This document shows, piece by piece, positions 1 through 6,317 of a DNA stretch of 20,206 bases. The translations under genes and the position numbers were made by a program. Below the pieces are notes generated by a model that had not been told where the DNA came from, searched no databases, and saw only the letters and a list, made by a program, of their open reading frames with translations. The number at the start of each line of letters is the position of its first letter. Position 1 is the first letter of the stretch. This DNA is from Thiocapsa sp. UBA6158 (GTDB lineage Bacteria > Pseudomonadota > Gammaproteobacteria > Chromatiales > Chromatiaceae), in assembly GCF_002423035.1 (NCBI RefSeq), contig NZ_DIUM01000041.1, forward strand, positions 23,538-43,743. Reading direction: 5' to 3'.

Positions 1-379
1 CGTTGCCCTTGCCGGTCGCGCCGTGCGAGATGGCGTCGGCACCGGTCTCGGCGGCGATCTCGATCAGACGCTTGCCGATCAAGGGCCGCGCGATCGAGGT
101 CCCGAGCAGATACTCGCCTTCGTAGATCGCGTTGGCGCGGAACATGGGGAAGACGAAATCGCGCACGAACTCCTCGCGGAGATCGTCGATATAGATCTCC
201 TTCACACCCGCTGCAGTGGCCTTGGCGCGCGCCGGCTCGAGCTCCTCGCCCTGGCCGATGTCCGCGGTGAAGGTCACGACCTCGCAGCCGTACTCCTCCT
301 GCAGCCACTTGAGAATGACCGAGGTATCCAGACCCCCGGAGTAGGCCAGCACCACCTTCTTGATTGCGCCTTGCGCCAT
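1..379 (-). CDS. argG: Argininosuccinate synthase, N-terminal part (runs off the window)
   Basis: ArgG joins citrulline and aspartate with ATP to make argininosuccinate, the penultimate step of arginine synthesis, in the cytoplasm. The visible 126 residues start MAQGAIKKVVLAYSGGLDTS and carry the ATP-pyrophosphatase P-loop SGGLDTS at residues 14-20. Other family features follow: VVTFTADIGQGEE, LLGTSIARPLI and HGATGKGN at the window edge. The family is usually about 400 residues, so about two thirds lie outside. The ATG at 379 is supported by a GGAGC ribosome site at 390-386. Oddly, the upstream nuclease gene reads into this ATG in the same frame with no stop between them, so the protein could be made from this ATG, as the tail of a longer polypeptide, or both. 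Identity is certain; the mode of translation is not. Confidence 0.96.
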   Translation of the reverse strand, partial: MAQGAIKKVVLAYSGGLDTSVILKWLQEEYGCEVVTFTADIGQGEELEPARAKATAAGVKEIYIDDLREEFVRDFVFPMFRANAIYEGEYLLGTSIARPLIGKRLIEIAAETGADAISHGATGKGN

Positions 380-1072
380 CGTTTTGCTCCAACTCGGAAA
401 AGTCGCTGAGTATATACCGGTCGGGATTTCACGCACCGCCCAGCGGATCGTCTCGGCGACCCGATCGCCGATGCCGGGCACTTCGGTCAATGCCCGGGCA
501 TCCGCCGCGATGACGGCCTCGATACTGCCGAAGTGCTCGATCAGTCGTTTCGCCCGCTCGGGTCCGATCCGCGGCAGCCCTTGCAGGATATGGTTCTGGA
601 GACGCGCCTTCCCGCGTGGCCGCTCGCCGTGTCGCGGGATTGCGCCCCTGGCGAACGAACGTTGCTGACGCGCCGCGAAGAGCATCAGCCGGGCGGATTC
701 ATCCGGATCCCGAGCGCGTAGCAGCGGCAGACCGAAGAACAACGTCAGTGTCACGAGCGCGCCCTGGATCGCCTCGCGCCTCATGCGGCTCTCGGTCAGA
801 TCCTTCGCGGTCCCTTCAAGGATCAGCGCACCGCGCGGCCCGGCACTCGCCAGACGTTCGGCCTGTGCGAAGAGACGCCCGTCCTTGATCGAGGCCGCGA
901 GATCCATGAGCGTCTTGCGCTCGAAGAGGAGGCTGTCGTCGATCAGGTAGTCGCCGACCGTAAGGCGCTCGACCTGGATTCGGAATTCCGGGTGACGACG
1001 CAAGGCCGCGAGGACCGGACTCGATACCTCGCGATCGTCCACACGCATCGAGAACGCCTGATTCGGATCCAT
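380..1072 (-). CDS. ERCC4-domain nuclease with helix-hairpin-helix pair; no stop codon before argG
   Basis: The 231 codons from ATG 1072 encode an XPF/Mus81-type nuclease module followed by a tandem HhH DNA-binding region. Visible motifs are VDDRE at residues 11-15, GDY at 40-42, the metal-binding ERKTLMD (ERKxxxD) at 51-57 and SIKDGRL at 61-67. The HhH motifs are LPRIGPERAKRLI (about 166-178) and VPGIGDRVAETI (198-209). Proteins of this family cut branched or structured DNA; here the substrate is unknown. The start has a strong GGAGG site nine bases upstream. The gene sits 78 bp downstream of the hypothetical gene at 1588-1151. Codon-by-codon reading shows no stop after the HhH region: the last codons (about 216-231) overlap the argG leader and run in frame into the argG ATG at 379. 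The true CDS may therefore be 1-1072. A sequencing error or a strain-specific stop loss is possible. Confidence 0.88.
386..414 (-). promoter_or_regulatory. Candidate argG -10 box and ribosome binding site inside the nuclease 3' end
   Basis: On the minus strand, TATACT (414-409) matches the sigma-70 -10 consensus at 5 of 6 positions. GGAGC (390-386) is well placed before the argG ATG at 379. I could not find a convincing -35 hexamer. If real, argG has its own start signals even though the upstream nuclease frame is open through it. Confidence 0.4.
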
Positions 1073-1150
1073 CGCGTCGTGCCTCCATCCGGGGATTGCG
1101 TTGCCGATGGGCGATGCCGAATCGGCGTTCCACTCGGATCCGAGCTTCGC

Positions 1151-1588
1151 CTATCCGAACAATCGATTCCACCAACGCCGCCGGTTCTTCGGCGGGGGAC
1201 GCGTGCTCGGGAGGTCAACCGGCGGAATCAGGCTCATGACCCAGCCGGGCAGGGGAGGGGCGTCGCTGAAACCGCACACCACGCCCAGATTGTTCGGATC
1301 ATAGATCTTGACAAAGGTCGGTGCGCGCGGATCGTCGGCATAGACGATGCCGCAATAGTCCTCGCGATGCTCGGCGCGCAGCAGCCGGTCGATCTCAGCG
1401 ACGAAGGTCCTGACACCGGCCGCATCCGTCGCCGCAGTCGGCGGCGGCTCGCCGACCGCGTAGAGATACCAGCCCGCATCCGCACGTTCATCGATCCGCG
1501 CCCAGAGAGCGTCGAGCTGATGCCAGCGCAACGCGGAGGTGAAGCTGCCGCGAAAGGCGCGCAGATAAGGGGTCTCTGTGGTGTCCAA
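1151..1588 (-). CDS. Conserved hypothetical protein, about 145 aa, with basic C-terminal tail
   Basis: The frame encodes a small soluble protein with WYLYAVGE (after DERADAG), EDYCGIVYADD and KIYDPNNLGVVCG, followed by LPGWVMSLIPP and a Pro/Arg/Trp-rich tail ending NRRRWWNRLFG. I recognise it only as resembling unnamed proteins of gammaproteobacteria; no function can be given. The frame is open up to an ATG at 1726, but residues before LDTTETPYLRAFRG look like non-coding translation. The TTG at 1588 gives a natural start (M-DTTETPY), though with only a weak purine stretch upstream. It lies 78 bp ahead of the ERCC4 nuclease on the same strand and may be cotranscribed with it and argG. Coding is likely; the start is uncertain. 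Confidence 0.65.
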   Translation of the reverse strand: MDTTETPYLRAFRGSFTSALRWHQLDALWARIDERADAGWYLYAVGEPPPTAATDAAGVRTFVAEIDRLLRAEHREDYCGIVYADDPRAPTFVKIYDPNNLGVVCGFSDAPPLPGWVMSLIPPVDLPSTRPPPKNRRRWWNRLFG

Positions 1589-1949
1589 TCGGCTTATGCT
1601 CGTCTCGGTTCGTGATCGTTGTGCCCGTCGTTTCCACCGATGCGGATTCACCACCGGCGTATGGATCGCCGAGTTGCACTCGAACGGCGGGCCGTCAGGC
1701 CGGGGGCGTCCGTTCCCCGGCGTCATGACATTGGCGACGAATGCCTGGTGCGATGTCGCGGCGCCCTGGCAACCGACGGCTGTCGCCGATCATCGTGTCG
1801 CCCCCGCCTGTTTCGGCAAGAAGGACGCGAAGCGCGGTCTCTCCGCGGCCCGCGACGCTCCCGAATCGACGAAGACCCCGTTGGTCGGGGAAAGGTCGCG
1901 CGTCGGCAGATCAGTTGGCCCGCCAGGACAACGTCCGCGTTGATGTGAC
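1589..1949. other. Gene-poor stretch, nothing recognised
   Basis: About 360 bases upstream of the hypothetical gene. Open frames exist on both strands but give Arg/Pro-rich translations typical of GC-rich non-coding DNA. I see no RNA gene, repeat or recognisable domain. It may hold the promoter of the 1588-1 cluster. Confidence 0.4.
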
Positions 1950-2108
1950 TCAGTGCTGATGTTCGGGTGGCGCGAAGGGAATCAGTTCGACGCGGTCATT
2001 CCCGTCGACATACGCATCGTGGCCCGGGGGAATCTCGAAGGAGTCACCGGGACCAATCCGCGTCTCGATGCCTGACTCGATCATTTCGATCTCGATTGCT
2101 GTGTTCAT
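1950..2108 (-). pseudogene. Cupin-domain C-terminal remnant (52 codons)
   Basis: Starting at ATG 2108 the frame reads MNTAIEIEMIESGIETRIGP and continues GDSFEIPPGHDAYVDGND to a TGA at 1952-1950. The segment IGPGDSFEIPPGHDAYV is a typical second half of a cupin_2 barrel (GPGDxxxIPPGHDA). The first half, with the metal-binding His/Glu motif, is not found upstream in this frame, which continues open but unlike a cupin. It is most easily read as the remnant of a roughly 110-140 aa cupin protein. A short expressed protein cannot be excluded. Its surroundings are gene-poor and contain a transposase fragment, which fits decay. Confidence 0.5.
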
Positions 2109-2362
2109 ATCGACGTCCCACCGCGATGAAGATCGGTCTGGAAACTTGGGGATCGGACGGCAAAGACCCCGGTTGGCCGCCGTGCAAAACGGTGGTCTCT
2201 CACTGAGTCTGAATGCCTCGCGAAGGGTCGGTGCATCGGGGCTTTATATGCACGACAGCGCTTCTTTAGTAAGGGCTTACGTAAACGCACGAGTGCCCCG
2301 CCAGGCCGCTGGAGTTTAGTGTGAAAGCGTCGGTTTTTCTACCCTGGCCTAGGCTGATGTGT

Positions 2363-2458
2363 ATGCGGTAGCTCAACGGCGTCTTCACCCGGCGGGTCAA
2401 TCGTCGTCATGGGCTGGTCGGACACCTGTTTCAGGGGCGTTTCAAGGGTATTCTCGTG
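2363..2458 (+). pseudogene. Fragment of a REP-associated tyrosine transposase (Y1/IS200-like, RAYT)
   Basis: In one frame the DNA reads MR-stop-LNGVFTRRVNRRHGLVGHLF followed by QGRFKGILV. This matches the conserved block after the catalytic region of RAYT transposases (LNxxYTxxFNRRHxRxGHLFQGRFKxILV). A TAG at 2369-2371 interrupts it and similarity stops abruptly at 2458, 43 bases before the hydrolase start. Only about 30 codons remain, so it cannot be active. RAYT enzymes are associated with REP repeats, and REP-like repeats occur elsewhere in this window. Confidence 0.75.
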
Positions 2459-2501
2459 AGATCGCAGGCGTCGGCCGCCCGATCAACCCGGAGGACGAAG
2501 T

Positions 2502-3371
2502 ATGAAGCGTTGGTATGGTGGGTGGTGGCTGGTCTCATGTTGCGCGCTTGGGCTGGCGTTCGCCGGCTCAGCCGGCGCGGGTCGGATTCTGGTGCCGGTG
2601 CACGGGTACCTCGGCGATTCTGCATCCTGGCAGCAGAGCGGAGTCTTGCCGGTGCTGGAAGAGGCTGGCTGGAGAGTCGCCGGCAACTGGCGGTCGACCC
2701 CGTCCGGCGTGCGGCTGGAGCCGGTCGGGCAGTCGGCAGGGGAGTTCGCAATCTACACGGTCGACTTGCCCTCCACCGCTCCGCTGATGGTGCAGGCGCA
2801 CTTTCTCGGCGGGATGCTCGGCGCCATCGCGCAACGGCATCCGACGGACTCGGTCGACCTCGTCGGGCACTCGGCCGGCGGCGTCGTGGCACGGCTTGCA
2901 CTGGTGAACTACGGGGCGGGCACGGTCACCCGGCTCATCACCATCGCCGCCCCCCATCTGGGTACCGAGCGCGCTTGGCAGGCGCTGGATGCGACCGACG
3001 ACAGCGGACTGTTCGGCGGCATCAAACGCTGGTTCGTCGAGCGCAAGGTGGGAGACGACCTGTATCGCACCGTACAGTCTTCGCGCGGCGTCCTCGCGGA
3101 CCTATCCCCACCGGTGCCCGGCAACCTGCTGTACTGGCTGAACGCTCGCCCGCACCCCGACATCGCTTACGTCGGAGTGGTCCGTGGGGCCGCGATCGGG
3201 ATGCCGGGCGACCAGGTCGTGCCGGCCCCCAGTCAGGATCTTCGCCGGGTCCCGGCGCTGAGTGGCCGGGCCGACATCCAAGTGGTGGCCGGCGATCACC
3301 AGCTCAGCCGGCGGGACGGGCTGTTGTTGTCGCAGCTGGTGTCGAAACCCGCCGCGAGCGGCTCGAAGTGA
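2502..3371 (+). CDS. Secreted alpha/beta hydrolase (lipase-like)
   Basis: This 289-aa protein has an N-terminal signal peptide (residues 1 to about 26, LVSCCALGLAFAGSAGAG) and an alpha/beta hydrolase fold. HG at 34-35 fits the oxyanion region. VGHSAGG at 121-127 is the nucleophile elbow with Ser124. Asp237 in GMPGDQVV and His266 in VAGDHQL are the likely other triad members. TRLITIAAPHLGT (143-155) is typical of lipases and PGAP1-like esterases. It probably cleaves an ester in the periplasm or outside the cell; the substrate is unknown. The ATG at 2502 has a strong GGAGGA site. It stands alone between a transposase fragment upstream and a convergent CoA-binding gene downstream, with no dedicated lipase foldase nearby. 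Confidence 0.88.
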   Translation: MKRWYGGWWLVSCCALGLAFAGSAGAGRILVPVHGYLGDSASWQQSGVLPVLEEAGWRVAGNWRSTPSGVRLEPVGQSAGEFAIYTVDLPSTAPLMVQAHFLGGMLGAIAQRHPTDSVDLVGHSAGGVVARLALVNYGAGTVTRLITIAAPHLGTERAWQALDATDDSGLFGGIKRWFVERKVGDDLYRTVQSSRGVLADLSPPVPGNLLYWLNARPHPDIAYVGVVRGAAIGMPGDQVVPAPSQDLRRVPALSGRADIQVVAGDHQLSRRDGLLLSQLVSKPAASGSK

Positions 3372-3539
3372 TGCTCGAAGAAGGAGAAGGGGTTGAATGG
3401 ATCGACAGCGACAGCTCTCGCCGATCGGGTCGACCTTCGCACCCATCCGCCTGCCGAGCCTGACCATGACGCCTCCATCAGCGGAGGACAGGTCGCCGAC
3501 GGCACGCAGGTCAATCTCGGGGCGATCGCTGCTCGCGTG

Positions 3540-3977
3540 TCAATACTTCCCGGTCAGCTTCATGATGAGCTTGTGGATCCCGTGGTAAGACATGCCCGGG
3601 TTCAGATACATGACGGCGCAGGTCCCGGTGCGCAGATTGATGCCTTTCTCCGCAGCCAGTGCCACCGCCTCGGGGGTCTCGTGAGCCATGTGGATCCAGA
3701 CATGGCCGATCCCCGCATCCGCAGCTGCGGCAACCCAGCCTGCGGTTTCCGCCTTCGGCACCTCGATGATGAGACCATCGACGGGTTGAGGTAAGGATGC
3801 GAGCGTGGGATACGCGGGATCACGGTCGACAAGCATCGTGCTGGGGTCGATCGGATAGACGATTTTCCCCATCGCCTTCAACCGCCGGTAACTGATCAGC
3901 GGAAAGGGCTTGGCTGTCGTGTGTCCGACAACACCGAAGCGGCCGAGGGTAAAGAAGCTTTCGTAATTCGAGGCCAT
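3540..3977 (-). CDS. CoA-binding domain protein (YccU-like)
   Basis: The 145-aa protein from ATG 3977 has a single Rossmann-type CoA-binding domain. An N-terminal FGVVGHT segment is followed by PLISYRRLKAMGKIVYPIDP, and later by VDGLIIEVPK and HVWIHMAHETPEA. The late CAVMYL segment (Cys, Met) is characteristic of this small family. These proteins resemble the nucleotide-binding part of succinyl-CoA synthetase alpha subunits; their exact role is not settled. The reading frame extends to an ATG at 4037, but the added residues (MFRPRRCACSNHPNN...) look non-coding and MASNYESFF is a normal start. There is no strong Shine-Dalgarno sequence. It is monocistronic and convergent with the hydrolase at 2502-3371. 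Confidence 0.88.
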   Translation of the reverse strand: MASNYESFFTLGRFGVVGHTTAKPFPLISYRRLKAMGKIVYPIDPSTMLVDRDPAYPTLASLPQPVDGLIIEVPKAETAGWVAAAADAGIGHVWIHMAHETPEAVALAAEKGINLRTGTCAVMYLNPGMSYHGIHKLIMKLTGKY

Positions 3978-4185
3978 GAGGGCAGGGTTCCGGTTGTTCG
4001 GGTGATTGGAGCATGCACACCGACGGGGCCGGAACAAAGTACGAGCCTGTTGCGGATGGGTTCTTCCGCGGTGGCGTGCGGGGTCGTCGATACTACTCGG
4101 TCGGAGCGAGGCTGTACCAGACGATTTCCCCTCGGGGCGGGGTGGCGAGTGCTATCGCCGAGGAGAAGCGCAGCGCAAGGCGTGC

Positions 4186-4205
4186 GCGCCGGCCGAGACC
4201 GGCGC
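4186..4205 (-). terminator. GC-rich hairpin downstream of the HvfA-like gene
   Basis: GCGCCGG (4186-4192) pairs with CCGGCGC (4199-4205) across a six-base loop, 47 bases past the HvfA-like stop codon. There is no T-run on the minus strand, so an intrinsic terminator is only a possibility. Confidence 0.3.
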
Positions 4206-4251
4206 CATGAACGCGGCAGGTGAAGGGCTCATGGTCGCCGGCGAGGCCGCG

Positions 4252-4551
4252 TCAGGTGGCGCTGCCGGATGTGCCGTCTTTACCCTTGTCGGCGCCGCAC
4301 TTGCCCTCGGTGCCCTTGTCGGCACCGCACTTGCCCTCCCCGCATTTGCCTTCCGCATCCTTGGTCCCGCCGCATTTGCCTTCGCCGCACTTGCCTTCGG
4401 TGTCGGCACCGGCGAGCTGCATGTAGCCTGCGTCGAGCGGCTGAGCGGAGAAGGGGTTATCTGCGGCTTGTGCAACGCCAAGGGCGCCGAGGCTGCCGAC
4501 GAGGGCAGCACCGACCAGGGCAGCGGCAGGGGTGATGGTGTTCTTGGTCAT
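4252..4551 (-). CDS. hvfA: HvfA-like Cys-rich secreted precursor with five EGKCG repeats (putative oxazolone/thioamide copper-binding RiPP)
   Basis: The 99-aa protein has a signal peptide (residues 1 to about 30, hydrophobic AALVGAALVGSLGALG, likely cleavage at AQA-A). A short conserved-looking NPFSAQPLDAGYMQLAGA stretch follows, then a low-complexity tail with EGKCG five times (Cys 55, 60, 70, 75, 85). This is the layout of the HvfA family. In Haemophilus influenzae the Cys of EGKC motifs is converted to oxazolone/thioamide pairs by the DUF692 enzyme HvfB with partner HvfC, giving a copper ligand. I infer the same chemistry here; it is not shown. No DUF692 or DUF2063 partner lies in the window, so the gene looks orphan. 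GAGGAC precedes the ATG. A GATAAT -10-like box (4617-4612) sits within a small palindrome (4609-4619). Lack of an adjacent maturase is the main doubt. Confidence 0.8.
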   Translation of the reverse strand: MTKNTITPAAALVGAALVGSLGALGVAQAADNPFSAQPLDAGYMQLAGADTEGKCGEGKCGGTKDAEGKCGEGKCGADKGTEGKCGADKGKDGTSGSAT

Positions 4552-4738
4552 GGTCTCGTCCTCGTGTCGATCGATGAGAAGGGCGGCGTCCGGAATCGGA
4601 CATCCGACGCGATTATCGCAGCAGTGCGCTCGGATTTGATACGGCGGAGCCTCGAGGGTTCACTCCCGGCTCGCCAATCCGCGCCCGCGCATGCGGTCCT
4701 GTCCTCACGATCGAGACCCTGGTCATCGAAATACTCCT

Positions 4739-5641
4739 TCAGCCGCGTTTCGGCTCTCGGGACCAAGACGTCCTTTGCGGTCGCCTCCGAAGCTTTCGAC
4801 GCAGATCGGCGCCGTCGCGGAGTCGCTCCACAAGGATGCGAAAATCGAGCGGAAACAGGTGATTCAGCGTGATTGCGCGTTCATCCAGACACGCCCAGTC
4901 GATGGGGAATCCGGCATCGGCGAACGCGAAGGCAATGTAGTTGTCGTCGTTGGTGACCCGCCCGAGGTGCACCCGGCCCTCGAAGACCTCGTCGAGGAGC
5001 ATGAAATGCGGATGCCATCCGTCGGGGGATCCGCAGAAGTTGGCGACCAGCACGCCGCCGGGCCGGAGCCGACAGCGGGCCGCTGCGTAGAAATCGCGAC
5101 TGAGGAACGCCGGCGAGATCCCGTCGGCGTCGAATCCGTCCAGCAGCAGGACGTCGGTGTCGCTCTCGTCGGTGGGAAGATAGTCGGCGGCGTCGGCACG
5201 CACGATGATCAGGCGCTCGTCGCGGGGTACGCCGAACTCGGCACTCAGGGCGATGACATCGGCGTTGACCTCGACCGCGGTCAGGCGTGTGCGCGGCAGA
5301 TGGCGGTGACAGAATTTCGCCATGGAGCCGCCGCCGAGGCCGACCATCACGACATGCTCGGGCTCGGGCACGAACAACAGGAAGGCCATCATCTTGCGCG
5401 TGTAGGCGAAATCCAGGGCGAACGGATCCGCGATGCGCATGGAGCTTTGCACGAAACGCAGACTGAAGAAAAGGCGCCGGGTCCGGCCGTCTTCGACGAT
5501 GAACGGCTTGCCGTAGCGCCCGCTCAAGATGCGCTCGTAGAGCCGCTCCGGGTCGCAGGTCGCTGATTCGAGAACGCGTAGACGGCCGTGCTCACCCAAC
5601 CCCTCACCCGGTAACTCCAAAAGCGTCGGTTGCTGCTGCAC
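4739..5641 (-). CDS. Spermidine-synthase-fold protein (aminopropyltransferase/methyltransferase-like)
   Basis: This 300-aa protein, starting at GTG 5641, has the SAM-binding Rossmann fold of the spermidine synthase superfamily. It contains HVVMVGLGGGSMAKF (97-110), acidic strand-end VEVN (123-126), DVLLLDGFDADGISP (163-177) and LRPGGVLVANF (192-202). Compared with true SpeE, GGGDGG is GLGGGS and the D(S/T)xDP active-site segment is DGFDADG. The catalytic Asp pattern is therefore altered and polyamine synthesis is doubtful. Bacterial homologues are often labelled spermidine synthase without evidence. The C-terminus is basic (RRKLRRRPQR). It lies 187 bp upstream of the HvfA-like gene on the same strand; a shared transcript is possible but the gap argues for separate promoters. 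Confidence 0.8.
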   Translation of the reverse strand: MQQQPTLLELPGEGLGEHGRLRVLESATCDPERLYERILSGRYGKPFIVEDGRTRRLFFSLRFVQSSMRIADPFALDFAYTRKMMAFLLFVPEPEHVVMVGLGGGSMAKFCHRHLPRTRLTAVEVNADVIALSAEFGVPRDERLIIVRADAADYLPTDESDTDVLLLDGFDADGISPAFLSRDFYAAARCRLRPGGVLVANFCGSPDGWHPHFMLLDEVFEGRVHLGRVTNDDNYIAFAFADAGFPIDWACLDERAITLNHLFPLDFRILVERLRDGADLRRKLRRRPQRTSWSREPKRG

Positions 5642-5840
5642 GGCGTGGTATCTCGTTGGATTGCTTGTCCCGATACGGGCGGTGTTCCGTCACCCCGACG
5701 CGATCCGGTGCGACTCCTCGGACGACAACGGCACCGGACCCCGCCGAGGCATGATCTAATGGATTCGGGATGCTAATCGTATTTCGGTGACGGTGAAGAC
5801 CCGAGAGTCGAACGACAGCTGCGCGAGAAGGCGATGGACG

Positions 5841-5948
5841 ATGAACCGCAACGACCGGATGATCGAGGCGCTCCGCCGCAAGACCCCGACCTTCGCATGC
5901 GAGCCCGGATGCCATAACTGTTGCGGTCCGGTCACCGCTTCGAGCGAG
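5841..5948 (+). pseudogene. Truncated YkgJ-family Cys-cluster protein (N-terminal 36 codons only)
   Basis: From ATG 5841 the frame reads MNRNDRMIEALRRKTPTFAC, then EPGCHNCCGPVTASSE, the start of a YkgJ-type zinc/iron cysteine-cluster protein (CxxxCxxCC pattern, Cys 20, 24, 27, 28). After residue 36 similarity ends. The frame continues with about 19 unrelated codons (PPTPTRLKTHF...) straight into the next gene's ATG at 6006. The rest of YkgJ, including later Cys motifs, is missing. A GAGAAGG site precedes the start, so the remnant could still be translated as an N-terminal extension of the YjdM-like protein. An upstream in-frame start at 5787 also exists. The best reading is a deletion that removed most of ykgJ. 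Confidence 0.6.
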
Positions 5949-6005
5949 CCGCCAACCCCGACACGCCTAAAAACCCATTTTAAAACAAGCATTCAGGATC
6001 GAGGA

Positions 6006-6218
6006 ATGAACGTCAAAGACAGCAACGGAACAGCGCTCGACAACGGCGATTCGGTTCAGCTCATCAAGGATCTGAAGGTGAAGGGCACCTCCGTGACACT
6101 CAAGCGAGGCACTGTGATCAAGAATATTCGCCTGACCTCGGATGAAGAGGACATCGAGTGCAACGCGGACAAGGTGAAGGGTTTGGTGCTCAAGACCTGT
6201 TTTCTCAAAAAGGTCTGA
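6006..6218 (+). CDS. YjdM/PhnA-like small protein (C-terminal domain only)
   Basis: The 70-aa protein reads MNVKDSNGTALDNGDSVQLI, then KDLKVKG, GTVIKNIRL, EEDIECNADKVKGLVLKT and CFLKKV. It matches the C-terminal SH3-like domain of YjdM (formerly PhnA) and lacks the N-terminal zinc ribbon of the E. coli protein. Single-domain versions are common and are labelled alkylphosphonate utilization protein, but there is no phn gene here and no evidence of such a role. The start at 6006 has AGGA seven bases upstream. The frame is open upstream to 5787, so a longer product including the YkgJ remnant (143 aa) is possible. It is convergent with the nhaR-like gene. Confidence 0.85.
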   Translation: MNVKDSNGTALDNGDSVQLIKDLKVKGTSVTLKRGTVIKNIRLTSDEEDIECNADKVKGLVLKTCFLKKV

Positions 6219-6225
6219 GCCGTCT

Positions 6226-6245
6226 CCGCGGGACCTCCACCGCGG
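6226..6245. terminator. Hairpin between convergent genes
   Basis: CCGCGG (6226-6231) and CCGCGG (6240-6245) form a six-base-pair stem with an eight-base loop just after the YjdM-like stop codon. No T-run follows on either strand, so it is at best a weak or factor-dependent signal. Confidence 0.25.
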
Positions 6246-6317
6246 CGCATCCACGCCATTGCAGGTGTTTCGGGAGACCGACTCCACGGGGTCTGACCCC
6301 CCGACGTTCCGAGCACC

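Noticed and set aside
3472..3487. CCTCC/GGAGG mini hairpin between convergent genes
   Set aside because: The stem is only five base pairs and there is no T-run; too weak to call a terminator.
3397..3588. Small plus-strand frame between the hydrolase and the CoA-binding gene
   Set aside because: It has a purine-rich upstream stretch but no recognisable domain, and it overlaps the 3' end of the CoA-binding gene; coding is not supported.
4269..4535. Plus-strand Cys/Arg/Pro repeat frames opposite the HvfA-like gene
   Set aside because: They are antisense images of the EGKCG repeats; the minus frame has a signal peptide, a ribosome site and a family match.
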